In this document: one piece after another, positions 25,443 through 34,183 of the stretch
Layout of the letters: every line of letters starts with the position of its first letter
Position numbering within the stretch: position 1 is the first letter of the stretch
Source of the DNA: Photobacterium rosenbergii
Lineage (GTDB): Bacteria > Pseudomonadota > Gammaproteobacteria > Enterobacterales > Vibrionaceae
Reading direction: 5' to 3'
Length of the DNA: 34,634 bases
Assembly: GCF_003026455.1 (NCBI RefSeq)
Contig: NZ_PYMB01000037.1
Location: 1 to 34,634 of the forward strand
The notes under the pieces: model-generated
What the model saw: only the letters and a program-made list of their open reading frames with translations
Database searches by the model: none
What the model was told of the DNA's origin: nothing
Position numbers and translations under genes: made by a program

Positions 25443-26213
25443 ATGGCAGGTGAAGTGGCGCTTGATGTAAGGGATCTGCATAAGTCTTTTGGCCAGAATG
25501 AAGTCTTAAAAGGCATATCGTTAACGGCCCACCGTGGTGATGTAATTTCAATTATTGGCTCGTCCGGTTCTGGGAAGAGTACTTTTCTGCGTTGTATCAA
25601 CCTACTTGAAACACCGACTCAGGGCGAGATCTGGGTTAATGGTGAATTGATTAAAATGAAAAATAATCGGCAGGGAGAATTTCTTCCTGTTGACGAAAAA
25701 CAAGTACAGCGCATTCGTTCACGCCTAGCAATGGTCTTCCAAGGTTTCAATCTATGGTCGCATATGACAGTGCTCGGCAATGTCATTGAGGCACCTGTGC
25801 ATGTGCTCGGAGTACCGAAAGCTGAGGCCATTGAACGTGGTGAAGCATTACTGAAAAAAGTCGGCTTGTATGAACGCCGCAATTATTACCCTGGTCACCT
25901 ATCCGGTGGACAGCAGCAGCGTGCCGCTATTGCCCGTGCTCTGGCGGTAGATCCTGAAGTGATGCTGTTTGATGAACCGACGTCGGCCCTTGACCCAGAG
26001 TTGGTGGGAGAGGTGCTTGGGGTAATGCAGGATTTGGCACAAGAAGGCAGGACTATGTTGGTGGTGACCCATGAAATGGCCTTTGCCCGTGATGTGTCTA
26101 ACCAGGTGATGTTCTTGCATCAGGGCAAAGTGGAAGAGCAAGGCGATCCGGCCAAGCTATTCTCCAACCCTGAGTCTGAGCGTCTCCAGCAATTTATTTC
26201 ATCGATTTATTAA
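25443..26213 (+). CDS. Basic amino acid ABC transporter, ATP-binding protein (HisP/AotP-like)
   Basis: A 256-residue ABC ATPase. Walker A is GSSGSGKST at residues 39-47, followed by the Q-loop region (MVFQGFNLW), the signature LSGGQQQR, Walker B LFDEPTSALDP and the switch histidine in VVTHEMAF. The sequence and the insertion around residues 75-88 resemble HisP/ArtP/AotP, the importers of histidine, lysine, arginine and ornithine. I start it at ATG 25443, with AGGAG 9 nt upstream, instead of the in-frame TTG at 25434, which abuts that same site. It is followed by its binding protein and both permease genes on the same strand. Confidence 0.92.
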   Translation: MAGEVALDVRDLHKSFGQNEVLKGISLTAHRGDVISIIGSSGSGKSTFLRCINLLETPTQGEIWVNGELIKMKNNRQGEFLPVDEKQVQRIRSRLAMVFQGFNLWSHMTVLGNVIEAPVHVLGVPKAEAIERGEALLKKVGLYERRNYYPGHLSGGQQQRAAIARALAVDPEVMLFDEPTSALDPELVGEVLGVMQDLAQEGRTMLVVTHEMAFARDVSNQVMFLHQGKVEEQGDPAKLFSNPESERLQQFISSIY

Positions 26214-26333
26214 TCATTAAATAAGCAAACTTGCGATCCATGATGACCTGTTTGGGGATGGGGAGTCAGCAAGGAAAGGGTCGCAGCAATGACATGCAAA
26301 CAACAGACTAAAAAAGTACAGCAGGAGTAAACA

Positions 26334-27110
26334 ATGAAAAAATGGATTTTGGCGGCAGCCGTTGTAACAGCTTTAGGTACCACAGCCGTACAGGCAAAAG
26401 AGTGGAACACCGTGCGTTTTGGTATTGAAGGTGCTTATCCTCCATTTAGCTGGACGGAGCCAAACGGTGAGCTTCGCGGTTTTGATGTGGATATGGCCAA
26501 CGCACTGTGTAAAGAGCTGGAAGCCAAGTGCCAGATCGTTTCTCAGGATTGGGACGGTATCATCCCATCGCTACTCGCGCGTAAGTACGATGCCATTATC
26601 GCTGCTATGTCTATTACCGAAGAGCGTAAGAAGCGTGTTGATTTCACTGGTAAGTACGCCCAAATTCCTAATAAGTTTGTTGCCAAAAAAGGCACTGAGC
26701 TTGACTTCACCAAAGAAGGCCTGAAAGGCGTTAAAGTCGGTGTTCAGCGTGCGACTACCCATGATAAGTACCTGACAGATAACTATGGCGGCGCGGTTGA
26801 GATTGTTCGCTACGGTTCGTTTGATGATGCTTACCTTGATCTGAAAGCAGGTCGTATCGCAACAGTTTTGGGTGATGCTTCAGCACTTGAAGAAGGTTTG
26901 ATCAACAAGCCGGGTGGTGAGGGTTATGAGTTTATTGGCCCGTCGCTAACAGATCCGAAGTGGTTCGGTGAAGGTATGGGTATTGCTGTTCGTAAGCAAG
27001 ACAAAGATCTGACCAAGCAGCTTGATGAAGCGATCAAGTCTCTGCGCGAGAAAGGTATTTACCAGCAAATTGCTTCTAAGTACTTTGCTTACGATGTTTA
27101 CGGTGACTAA
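26334..27110 (+). CDS. Periplasmic basic amino acid-binding protein (ArgT/HisJ/AotJ-like)
   Basis: A 258-residue SBP_bac_3 protein with a clear signal peptide (cleavage after AVQA, about residue 21). It shows the usual markers: FGIEGAYPPFSW, GFDVDMANALC, DWDGIIPSLLARKYDAI, MSITEERKKRVDFT, and VGVQRATTHDKYL. Two cysteines in LCKELEAKC correspond to the disulfide of lysine/arginine/ornithine-binding proteins. It captures basic amino acids in the periplasm and delivers them to the membrane complex. GCAGGAG precedes the ATG. A strong hairpin follows the gene (27128-27158), which may keep its mRNA level above that of the permease genes. Confidence 0.92.
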   Translation: MKKWILAAAVVTALGTTAVQAKEWNTVRFGIEGAYPPFSWTEPNGELRGFDVDMANALCKELEAKCQIVSQDWDGIIPSLLARKYDAIIAAMSITEERKKRVDFTGKYAQIPNKFVAKKGTELDFTKEGLKGVKVGVQRATTHDKYLTDNYGGAVEIVRYGSFDDAYLDLKAGRIATVLGDASALEEGLINKPGGEGYEFIGPSLTDPKWFGEGMGIAVRKQDKDLTKQLDEAIKSLREKGIYQQIASKYFAYDVYGD

Positions 27111-27127
27111 TCAGTAGAAACTTTGCT

Positions 27128-27158
27128 GTGATCCCAAAGGGTTCTGCTTTGGGATCAC
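27128..27158 (+). other. Intercistronic hairpin between binding protein and permease genes
   Basis: A perfect 12-bp stem (GTGATCCCAAAG at 27128-27139 with CTTTGGGATCAC at 27147-27158) and a 7-nt loop. No T tract follows, so transcription probably continues. Hairpins in this position commonly protect the upstream binding-protein message or cause partial termination. Confidence 0.7.
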
Positions 27159-27187
27159 TCTCCTAAGCAGTAAGAAGGAGCTTCCTT

Positions 27188-27928
27188 TTGATTGATTTGA
27201 AAGGTTATGAGTGGTCACTGGTGGAAGGGGCATGGATCACCCTACAGGTCGCTCTATTATCACTGGTGCTGGCAATGATATTGGGCATGCTGGGCGCGCT
27301 GGCCAAGCTATCTCCGTATCGCCCGGCAAGGGCCATCGCCACCTTCTATACCACGGTGATCCGCGGTATCCCTGATCTGGTTCTAATGATGCTAATCTTT
27401 TTCGGTGGGCAAATGCTGCTCAACGACAGCCTCTACCGGATCAACGAATTCCTTAACGAGTATTTCACGTCATCGGATCCCAACCATGAGTGGACCGCCT
27501 ATTTACCCGATTATGTTGAGATCAGCCCGTTTATCGCTGGGATCCTGACGATTGGTTTTATCTTTGGTGCCTACATGGCTGAGACTTTCCGGGGCGCTAT
27601 CCTCGCCGTCGATAAAGGCGAGCTTGAGGCAGGTAAAGCTTACGGAATGAGCAGCTTCCTTTCTTTCCGCCGGATCCTGTTACCGCAGATGATACGGCAT
27701 GCTTTGCCTGGCTTTGGTAATAACTGGCTGGTATTGCTCAAAACCACAGCACTGGTTTCTGTTATTGGCCTTGATGACATGGTCCGTAAAGGGGCACTTG
27801 CCGCCGGTACAACCCAGATGCCATTTACTTTTTACATGGCAGTGGCGGTTATTTTCCTTCTTTTCACTTCGCTCTCGACCTCCGGTCTCAAGTGGGCGGA
27901 GCGTAAATTCAGCATTCACACGAGGTAG
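27188..27928 (+). CDS. Basic amino acid ABC transporter permease (HisQ/AotQ-like)
   Basis: A 246-residue inner membrane permease with about five membrane segments. The EAA loop that docks the ATPase is at about 145-170 (ELEAGKAYGMSSFLSFRRIL). The start appears to be TTG at 27188, with AAGGAG 7 nt upstream; no ATG gives the correct N-terminus. Rare start choice may lower translation compared with the binding protein. Two nucleotides separate its stop from the start of the second permease, so they are translated together and likely form a heterodimer. Confidence 0.9.
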   Translation: MIDLKGYEWSLVEGAWITLQVALLSLVLAMILGMLGALAKLSPYRPARAIATFYTTVIRGIPDLVLMMLIFFGGQMLLNDSLYRINEFLNEYFTSSDPNHEWTAYLPDYVEISPFIAGILTIGFIFGAYMAETFRGAILAVDKGELEAGKAYGMSSFLSFRRILLPQMIRHALPGFGNNWLVLLKTTALVSVIGLDDMVRKGALAAGTTQMPFTFYMAVAVIFLLFTSLSTSGLKWAERKFSIHTR

Positions 27929-27930
27929 CT

Positions 27931-28608
27931 ATGGACTTCAGTATTCTGGCCGACTCGTGGCCGATTTATTGGCAGGGCTTGTACACCACAGTTTGGATGG
28001 TTGCCGCTGCACTGGTGATTGGCTTGGTGATCGCCATTCCTATCGGGATTGCCCGCAACAGCAAGATGCCGTTGGTATATGGCCCTGCTTGGGCATTTAT
28101 CTACTTCTTCCGCGGTACGCCGCTGCTGATCCAGTTGTATTTGATTTACTACGGGCTTAGCCAAGTAATTGTTGTACAAGGAACACTTTGGCAAGATGCA
28201 TGGTTCTGTGCGCTGGTGGCCTTCGTACTCAATACCGCCGCTTACACAGCTGAAATTGTGCGTGGTTCCATCAACAGTATGCCAAAAGGTGAGATTGAGG
28301 CAGCGAAGGCGTATGGCATGAGCCCGGCCCAAGCTTTCCGTCGTATTATTCTGCCAAGTTCGCTGCGACGCGCCTTACCGGCCTACAGTAACGAGGTTAT
28401 CTTCATGCTGCATGGCTCGGCAGTAGCAGGTATCGTGACCATTGTTGATTTGACTGGGGCTGCGAAAATTGTCAACTCCCGATACTATGCGCCATTTGAG
28501 TCATACCTCTTTGCCGGTATGTTCTACATGGTACTGACATTTGTCATCTTGTGGGGTTTCCGCAAGCTTGAGGGACGCTTTATGAGACACATGCGTCCAT
28601 TGTCGTAG
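27931..28608 (+). CDS. Basic amino acid ABC transporter permease (HisM/AotM-like)
   Basis: A 225-residue permease, about five membrane segments, with the EAA loop at about 135-160 (EIEAAKAYGMSPAQAFRRII) followed by LPSSLRRALPAYSNE. It pairs with the product of the gene just upstream. GAGG lies ahead of its ATG and overlaps the end of the upstream gene. It is the last gene of the importer operon, which ends at the terminator 28636-28667. Confidence 0.9.
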   Translation: MDFSILADSWPIYWQGLYTTVWMVAAALVIGLVIAIPIGIARNSKMPLVYGPAWAFIYFFRGTPLLIQLYLIYYGLSQVIVVQGTLWQDAWFCALVAFVLNTAAYTAEIVRGSINSMPKGEIEAAKAYGMSPAQAFRRIILPSSLRRALPAYSNEVIFMLHGSAVAGIVTIVDLTGAAKIVNSRYYAPFESYLFAGMFYMVLTFVILWGFRKLEGRFMRHMRPLS

Positions 28609-28635
28609 GGTTCAAAAGCGGACGTAATGGACAAT

Positions 28636-28667
28636 CGAAGCCCAGCCAATTGGCTAGGCTTCGTTTT
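28636..28667 (+). terminator. Rho-independent terminator of the amino acid ABC operon
   Basis: CGAAGCC-C-AGCC (28636-28647) pairs with GGCT-A-GGCTTCG (28652-28663) with one internal mismatch, then TTTT (28664-28667). It lies 28 nt after the last permease stop. Confidence 0.8.
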
Positions 28668-28692
28668 ATGGGTTAAAAGCCATTGCTTGTGT

Positions 28693-29343
28693 TTAAACCG
28701 CGATATCGTCGTACAGTGATGTGGATGTCAGTGCTGCCACTTCGTCGATATACTGGCGGATACGGGTTGGGAACTGGACCCCTTTCACCACGGTCAGGTT
28801 GCGCAGTGCCGGGAACAGGTTGACGTCATCATAACTCAACACATTGTTTCGCTCTGATGGGAGTTGTAGCCACGACAGCTTAGCGAAAGAGGCATTGAGC
28901 TCTGTTAGGTATTCATCTGACTTGCTAAAGGCATCATCGAAGTCCTGCTCGATCATGGCTGTTTTGTTCTTGGTAAACCAAGCCTTGGCTTCTTCGCATT
29001 GGAATTCAGGCAGGTCGACCTTCATCCAGCGCGGGTAGAGCAAACGGCTGCTGTATGGGCGGGCGATATCTGACCAAGTGCTGATGTTGTCATCGTTGCT
29101 GCCGGTTGCCAGAACAGGATTGCCATCAATAGCATCGATGTAGGCAGCGATGTCGAGGCTTTCAGCCATGTAGTTGCCATCTTCTTTTTGCAGAATAGGC
29201 ACTAGATTGGCACCGACTTTGTCGATGCGGGCGTCCACATCATGGTTTTGCAGGTAAACCAGTTCGATGTCGGCTTTTTTCAGGCCGGCTACCATCATGG
29301 CTTTGATACAGAAAGGGCAGTGATCAAATACAAACAGTTTCAT
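28693..29343 (-). CDS. grxB: Glutaredoxin 2
   Basis: A 216-residue protein of the Grx2 type (E. coli 215), which has a GST-like fold. The redox pair is C9 and C12 in FDHCPFC; the E. coli enzyme has CPYC at the same place. The conserved VPIL (near 50) and AESLDIAAYID segments form the glutathione site, and the all-helical C-terminal domain follows. It reduces protein and small-molecule disulfides with glutathione. The start is ATG 29343 (MKLFVFDHCP), preceded by AAGGA; the longer reading frame upstream is not coding. It follows xthA on the same strand with an 86-nt gap. Confidence 0.93.
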   Translation of the reverse strand: MKLFVFDHCPFCIKAMMVAGLKKADIELVYLQNHDVDARIDKVGANLVPILQKEDGNYMAESLDIAAYIDAIDGNPVLATGSNDDNISTWSDIARPYSSRLLYPRWMKVDLPEFQCEEAKAWFTKNKTAMIEQDFDDAFSKSDEYLTELNASFAKLSWLQLPSERNNVLSYDDVNLFPALRNLTVVKGVQFPTRIRQYIDEVAALTSTSLYDDIAV

Positions 29344-29429
29344 CTTCTTTCCTTGTGAGTCAACGTGTGCAATGCATTGCCAGCAAGAGGAGTTCCCCCC
29401 TCTTACTGAGATAAATGTCTTATCCGCTT

Positions 29430-30236
29430 TTATTTGAAAGTGGACCAAATAGGCGCATGATCAGACGGCTTTTCGATACCGCGCAGTTCATAGTCGATAC
29501 CCGCTTCAATGCAGCGCTCAGCCAGTGAAGGCGTTGCCAATACCACATCAATGCGCAGGCCACGGTTATCAACAAAGCCTTTCGAGCGGTAGTCAAACCA
29601 CGAGAACTTGTCATCAACGTCTGGGTGAAGCTGTCGGAAGGTATCGACAAAGCCCCAGTCCATCAATGTTTTGAGCCATTCGCGCTCGATAGGCTGGAAG
29701 GAACATTTACCGGTTTTCAGCCAGCGCTTGGCATTGATTGGGCCGATACCAATATCCAGATCAATTGGGCTGATATTGATATCACCCATCACAATCACTT
29801 CTTCGTCATTGTTGTGGTGGTCGTTGAGGTAAGTCATCAGATCGGCGTAGAATTTCTCTTTAGCCGGGAACTTGGTTTCATGGCTAATATTGTCACCTTG
29901 TGGGAAGTAGCCATTGAGTACTGTTACCTTACGGCCATCTTCCTGTTCGAAGGTTGCCATGATCATCCGGCGTTGGGCTTCTTCGTCATCAGTTGGGAAG
30001 CCTTTGCGTACCTCGACCGGTTCCTGTTTGCACAGCATAGCGACACCGTAGTGGGCTTTCTGGCCATGGTGGTAGACTTTGTAACCCATAGCTTCGACGT
30101 CTTCGATCGGGAAAGCTTCGTCGTGGACTTTGATTTCCTGCAGGCCAATCACGTCTGGCTGGTGTTTATCGATCAAAGCTTGCAGTTGGTGTAGGCGAGC
30201 ACGAAGGCCGTTGATATTGAAGGAGATGACTTTCAT
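29430..30236 (-). CDS. xthA: Exodeoxyribonuclease III
   Basis: A 268-residue AP endonuclease/3'-exonuclease, the same length as E. coli XthA. Catalytic residues are in place: E34 (GLQEIK), D152 and N154 (MGDINISP), D230 (GLRIDVVLA) and H260 (KPSDHAP). It repairs abasic sites and blocked 3' ends in the cytoplasm using Mg2+. I start at ATG 30236 (MKVISFNING) on homology; AGGA lies about 11 nt upstream, somewhat far. An in-frame upstream start at 30275 would add 13 residues not found in the E. coli protein. Confidence 0.95.
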   Translation of the reverse strand: MKVISFNINGLRARLHQLQALIDKHQPDVIGLQEIKVHDEAFPIEDVEAMGYKVYHHGQKAHYGVAMLCKQEPVEVRKGFPTDDEEAQRRMIMATFEQEDGRKVTVLNGYFPQGDNISHETKFPAKEKFYADLMTYLNDHHNNDEEVIVMGDINISPIDLDIGIGPINAKRWLKTGKCSFQPIEREWLKTLMDWGFVDTFRQLHPDVDDKFSWFDYRSKGFVDNRGLRIDVVLATPSLAERCIEAGIDYELRGIEKPSDHAPIWSTFK

Positions 30237-30476
30237 TGATTTTGGTGTCCTTGATGGTAAAGGCTTCTTAGGCAAAACCTGCTGTAATTCATCGATGTTA
30301 CCACCATTTAGCGCAAATTGGCGGGTGTATGTGTGACAAAGTACATTTGTTGTCCAGTACCTTTCAGATCACTGTCAGGTTCGGAAGTGAGTGACTGATT
30401 GGAAAGTGTCAGGGGTAACCCCCAAAGGCTAGGTGTGTCAGTTAACCTTTGGAGGCTGGGTGCAAGAGGGGGTTAG

Positions 30477-30749
30477 TTAGTAGCTGTCGTCATCTGCGCT
30501 TTCTGTTTCATCGTCCATTTCAGTCTCTTCGTCGCTTTCGGTTTCCTCTGGGACATCCGAACTGTCACTATCATCCATAGCTTCAGTGCTGTCCCCAGTT
30601 TCAACTGCACTATCCGAACCTTCAGTGGTATCCATAACTTCAGCACTCTCCTCTGGCTCCGGAGTAGAAGCCGGTGGTGCCGGGTCACCACAACCACTCA
30701 GTAGAGATGCCAAAAGGATAAAAAGGCCAATCGTCAGTTTGTTCAACAT
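30477..30749 (-). CDS. Small, extremely acidic lipoprotein of unknown function
   Basis: A 90-residue protein. A short positive N-terminus and hydrophobic segment lead to a lipobox LLSGC, so lipidation at C20 is expected. The mature part of 71 residues holds 29 Asp/Glu and no Lys, Arg or His, with much Ser and Thr; it is probably disordered. GAGG lies about 9 nt before the ATG at 30749; in-frame GTG/ATG codons just upstream are too near that site. I recognise no family. Low-complexity acidic lipoproteins could bind cations or act as surface spacers, but no function can be assigned. Confidence 0.75.
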   Translation of the reverse strand: MLNKLTIGLFILLASLLSGCGDPAPPASTPEPEESAEVMDTTEGSDSAVETGDSTEAMDDSDSSDVPEETESDEETEMDDETESADDDSY

Positions 30750-30931
30750 ACACATCGTCCTCACGCTGGATAGGCTTTAGAAGATTAAGCCATGTGGTTT
30801 ATAAGGTTAGTGCAATTAGGAGTAAACCGCTGCTTGAAGTCACCTGGGGTATACCTGTCATTGTGCATATTACGTGACCTTGTCTAAGCTCAATCAGGTA
30901 CTTTCCAAACGATAGATAGCGAGGATAAAGC

Positions 30932-31183
30932 ATGGGATTTATTTCGTGGATCATATTGGGTTTGATTGCCGGTGCATTGGCGAAATGGTTGATGCCAGGT
31001 GATGATGGTGGTGGCTGGCTTGCCACGATAGGGCTGGGTATTGCGGGCGCGTTTGTCGGTGGCTGGGTCGGTTCTTTCATTGGTCTAGGTGCCGCCACTG
31101 GAGTTAATTTCGGGAGCCTAGTGACGGCGACATTTGGTGCCTTGATTCTGTTGTTCGTCTACAACAAGTTCATCCGGAAATAG
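30932..31183 (+). CDS. GlsB/YeaQ/YmgE family small membrane protein
   Basis: An 83-residue protein with three hydrophobic segments (about 4-18, 27-50, 60-77) and the family pattern ISWIILGLIAGALAKWLMPG then GGWLATIGLGIAGAFVGGW. Members (also called transglycosylase-associated proteins) are small inner membrane proteins often induced by stress; their biochemical role is unclear. GAGGATAAAGC precedes the ATG. It stands alone between the divergent acidic lipoprotein gene and yqjG. Confidence 0.9.
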   Translation: MGFISWIILGLIAGALAKWLMPGDDGGGWLATIGLGIAGAFVGGWVGSFIGLGAATGVNFGSLVTATFGALILLFVYNKFIRK

Positions 31184-31331
31184 CTGAAAAAGCCTTGAGT
31201 TGAACTTGTTCAAGGAACTTGATGATCTTGTTCGGTTTGTGCCCCCGGACTTCTGGCTAGCTGCTACCTATAATCGATGCATAGCAAACAGTTTTTCAAT
31301 TTAGGTTGATGGTTTAGGCGAGGAGCGGCAG

Positions 31332-32297
31332 ATGGGTAAGTTAGTGAAGGGTGTGTGGCACGACGTCTGGTATGACACTGAAAATAACAAGGGTGAGTTT
31401 GTCCGTGAAGATGCGGGGTTCAGAAACTGGCTCACTGCAGATGGCAGTGCCGGCCCCAATGGTGAACCTGGCTTCAAGGCTGAATCAGGTCGCTACCACC
31501 TTTACGTTTCATTGGCTTGCCCATGGGCACACCGCACCTTGATTTTCCGTGCACTCAAGGGCTTAGCCCCACACATTGATGTCACTGTGGTTAGCCCAGA
31601 TATGCGCAGCAAAGGTTGGGAGTTTTCGCAGCCTGAACCGCTTTACGGTTTTGAGTGCCTGCACCAAATCTATACCAAGGCCAAGGATGATTACACCGGT
31701 AGGGTGACAGTGCCAGTTTTATGGGATAAGAAAACCGAAACTATTGTCAGTAATGAATCATCTGAGATCATCCGGATGTTCAATTCCGCGTTCAATGATA
31801 TTACGGGCGATCAGCAAGATTTTTACCCCACGGAGCGTCACCAAGATATTGAACAGTGGAATGAATTTATCTATCCCAATATTAACAATGGGGTGTACCG
31901 CTGTGGGTTCGCAACGACACAAGAGGCCTATGAGGCGGCATTTGACAGCCTTTTCAGTGCATTAGATAAGTTGGATAGCCATTTGGCATCTAGCCGTTAC
32001 TTGGTTGGCAATAGGCTGACTGAAGCAGACTGGCGCCTGTTCACGACCTTGGTGCGGTTTGATGCAGTTTATGTCGGCCACTTCAAATGTAACCTCAAGC
32101 GCATTGCTGATTACACGCATATTCAGGAGTACCTCAAAGAGTTGTACCAATATCCTGACGTCGCGGCAACGGTCGATATGTACCATATCAAGCGCCATTA
32201 CTACTTCAGCCACAATATGATTAACCCGACAGGAATTGTCCCTAAAGGTCCGGAATTGGATTTACTCACACCACATGGTCGTGAAAAGCTAAGCTAA
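31332..32297 (+). CDS. yqjG: Glutathionyl-hydroquinone reductase (YqjG/ECM4 family)
   Basis: A 321-residue Xi-class glutathione transferase (E. coli YqjG 328). The catalytic cysteine is C63 in SLACPWAHRT, the same position as in E. coli. Other family segments are VPVLWDKKTETIVSNESSEI and the C-terminal helical domain with ADWRLFTTLVRFDAVY and YKGP-like GIVPKGP near the end. It removes glutathione from glutathionyl-hydroquinones. AGGAG lies about 6 nt before the ATG. Its terminator lies inside the end of the convergent gene (32321-32362). Confidence 0.93.
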   Translation: MGKLVKGVWHDVWYDTENNKGEFVREDAGFRNWLTADGSAGPNGEPGFKAESGRYHLYVSLACPWAHRTLIFRALKGLAPHIDVTVVSPDMRSKGWEFSQPEPLYGFECLHQIYTKAKDDYTGRVTVPVLWDKKTETIVSNESSEIIRMFNSAFNDITGDQQDFYPTERHQDIEQWNEFIYPNINNGVYRCGFATTQEAYEAAFDSLFSALDKLDSHLASSRYLVGNRLTEADWRLFTTLVRFDAVYVGHFKCNLKRIADYTHIQEYLKELYQYPDVAATVDMYHIKRHYYFSHNMINPTGIVPKGPELDLLTPHGREKLS

Positions 32298-32317
32298 TTT
32301 TAGCCTTGCCGCTCTAT

Positions 32318-34030
32318 CTACCCAGTGTTTTCTGATTCAAGGAAACGCTGGGTTTGTTTTTTGTAGGTAAGGGCCACTTTGTGTTGCTGCGGTGACGCTT
32401 TCTTGCTGGTCATTCCTTCTAACACCTGTTTGCGCCAGGTTTCTAGATCTCCGGGCAGAGGCATCGAACTGATGGCCTTCAGACTGTTCTTAATATCGGC
32501 TTCATTGCCAATGTTTAACTCCAGCATACATTGGAGGTAACCCAGGTTCGCTTCGCTGCAAAGCGGGTATTCATGGACAATGTTCTGGTAGCGGACAAAG
32601 GCTTGTTGCGGGGATGTTGGCAATAGTCTGTAAGCCTCTTTCAATTGGATCTCAAGCTGCTTGATCCGCTCGGCAAGGTGGGTTTGCTGTTTGATATCGT
32701 TAAGGCGATTTTGGCTATGACCATCGAAACGGTTGCGTTTTTCTATCGCCTGCATGCAGGTATTGATTAATTGGGTTTCACCAAAATGCACCAAAAGCGG
32801 CAGGGTGTCAGCGATTACAACGGAAGGCAGCTTAGGGATTTTATCGAAGAACAGGGATAACCCTAGTAGCATCCTGCGTTTGGCCTTTAATGGCTGGGCA
32901 TTACCTAACAATAAGCGGCTCATCACAATATGACTGTAGGTGGTTAAAAATGGCTCTTGCGCTGCCATTACCCTTGAGTGGGCCCTGTCATTGATCCGCT
33001 TCAGTTCTATTTTGAGTCGCTGCCGGTTGGCAAGGGATGTTTGGGTGAAATACAGCTGCTCGAAGATCGCCATATATTCAGCCAAACAGATGATCCAGTC
33101 GACATCAATGATCGGCAGGTGATTAGCAAGGCTATTTCCCGCTTTGATGACTTGATCACTCCGGTCGAGATCTGCCGCCAATTGTGCAACCTTTAGGGCA
33201 CGGTGGCTAATACTGGGTGTGAGTTTCAGCGCTTTTTGTGCTGACTCCAGCGCATCATAGTAGGCTTTGTCTTGTTCCTGGAAGATGGCTAGGTAGTCAT
33301 AAAGTTCAATGTGCAGGGGGGATTGCTGAAGTTGGCACTCCAGCAAATGAATAGCGGCCTTAAGCTGGTTATTGTGCTGGAGGATCTTTGCCAGGATCAG
33401 GCTGAGCTTTGGCGATGGGTGGTGTTTTTTCAAAATATTGGCGTACTTCTCAGCTTGTAGCCATTGCCCATCTTCGATCAGTAAATCCAGCAGTAACCCT
33501 TCAAGTTTGTGATGATAGCCAGCATGCATCAATTGCTTTTTGCAAAGGGTAATCGCTTTTTTGCGGTCATGGTTAATCATTGCCTTGTATACAGGAGTTC
33601 GCAGAGCACATTCGTGGAGTGTTGCCATTAGCTTGGTCTTGACCATTTCAGCTGTTATTGGCTTGGCCATAAAGCTATCTGGCTCTACCGACATACTGGT
33701 CAAAATCACTTCGGCAGAATGGTCGCCGGAAATCATAATGATGCCGCAGTAGGGAGAAATCAGTTTTTTGCGACGTAGGAGGTTGATTAACTCTGTACCT
33801 GTTAGTGGCCCTTCAAGATGGTAATCAATAAGCAAGAGATCAAAGGCATTATGCTGGCAGTGTTGTTGGGCTTGTTGGTGATCAAGAGCAGTATCGACAT
33901 GGGTAAGCCCGAACTGCAACAAGATAGATTTAAGCATCGTGGTAGCGAGGCGCTGATCGTCGACAATCAAGGCTTTCACTGCGTGCAGGGGCAGTGGCTG
34001 TATCTTTGACTGGCTTTGATTATTTGGCAT
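32318..34030 (-). CDS. Response regulator with receiver and TPR-type helical domain
   Basis: A 570-residue protein. The N-terminal receiver (about 18-140) includes LIVDDQR, the phospho-aspartate in LLLIDYHLEG, ISGDHS and a KP pair (FMAKPIT). The remaining 420 residues are helical with TPR-like repeats (clear around 180-300, for example AEKYANILKKHHPS and ALESAQKALKLTP), and there is no DNA-binding or enzyme domain. Such proteins signal through protein contacts. No kinase gene is adjacent. I choose the start at 34030 (MPNNQS), with GGGAT/AGGG upstream, over the ATG at 34048, which lacks a ribosome site. The partner and output are unknown. Confidence 0.85.
   Translation of the reverse strand: MPNNQSQSKIQPLPLHAVKALIVDDQRLATTMLKSILLQFGLTHVDTALDHQQAQQHCQHNAFDLLLIDYHLEGPLTGTELINLLRRKKLISPYCGIIMISGDHSAEVILTSMSVEPDSFMAKPITAEMVKTKLMATLHECALRTPVYKAMINHDRKKAITLCKKQLMHAGYHHKLEGLLLDLLIEDGQWLQAEKYANILKKHHPSPKLSLILAKILQHNNQLKAAIHLLECQLQQSPLHIELYDYLAIFQEQDKAYYDALESAQKALKLTPSISHRALKVAQLAADLDRSDQVIKAGNSLANHLPIIDVDWIICLAEYMAIFEQLYFTQTSLANRQRLKIELKRINDRAHSRVMAAQEPFLTTYSHIVMSRLLLGNAQPLKAKRRMLLGLSLFFDKIPKLPSVVIADTLPLLVHFGETQLINTCMQAIEKRNRFDGHSQNRLNDIKQQTHLAERIKQLEIQLKEAYRLLPTSPQQAFVRYQNIVHEYPLCSEANLGYLQCMLELNIGNEADIKNSLKAISSMPLPGDLETWRKQVLEGMTSKKASPQQHKVALTYKKQTQRFLESENTG
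32321..32362 (+). terminator. Terminator of yqjG lying inside the convergent gene end
   Basis: CCCAGTGTTT (32321-32330) pairs with AAACGCTGGG (32343-32352) with one G-T wobble, followed by TTTG and six T (32357-32362). It overlaps the last codons of the minus-strand response regulator gene. Confidence 0.75.
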
Positions 34031-34183
34031 TTCCCTATCCCAAACCATATGCTACTGATTGAATCATAGGCATACATAAGCCACATAGCCAAATAAGTCA
34101 GTCAGGTTTGTGATTTAGAAGTAAAACTTTGATCTTATTGGTGGTGTGGATGTTGCTTCGAAAAAGCATAGGCAAAGGGAATG

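Noticed and set aside
30421..30453. Inverted repeat CCAAAGG/CCTTTGG downstream of the acidic lipoprotein gene
   Set aside because: A 7-bp stem with a 17-nt loop and no T run on the minus strand is too weak to call a terminator.
31190..31214. Possible hairpin CCTTGA/TTCAAGG after the YeaQ-like gene
   Set aside because: Short stem, long loop, no T tract.
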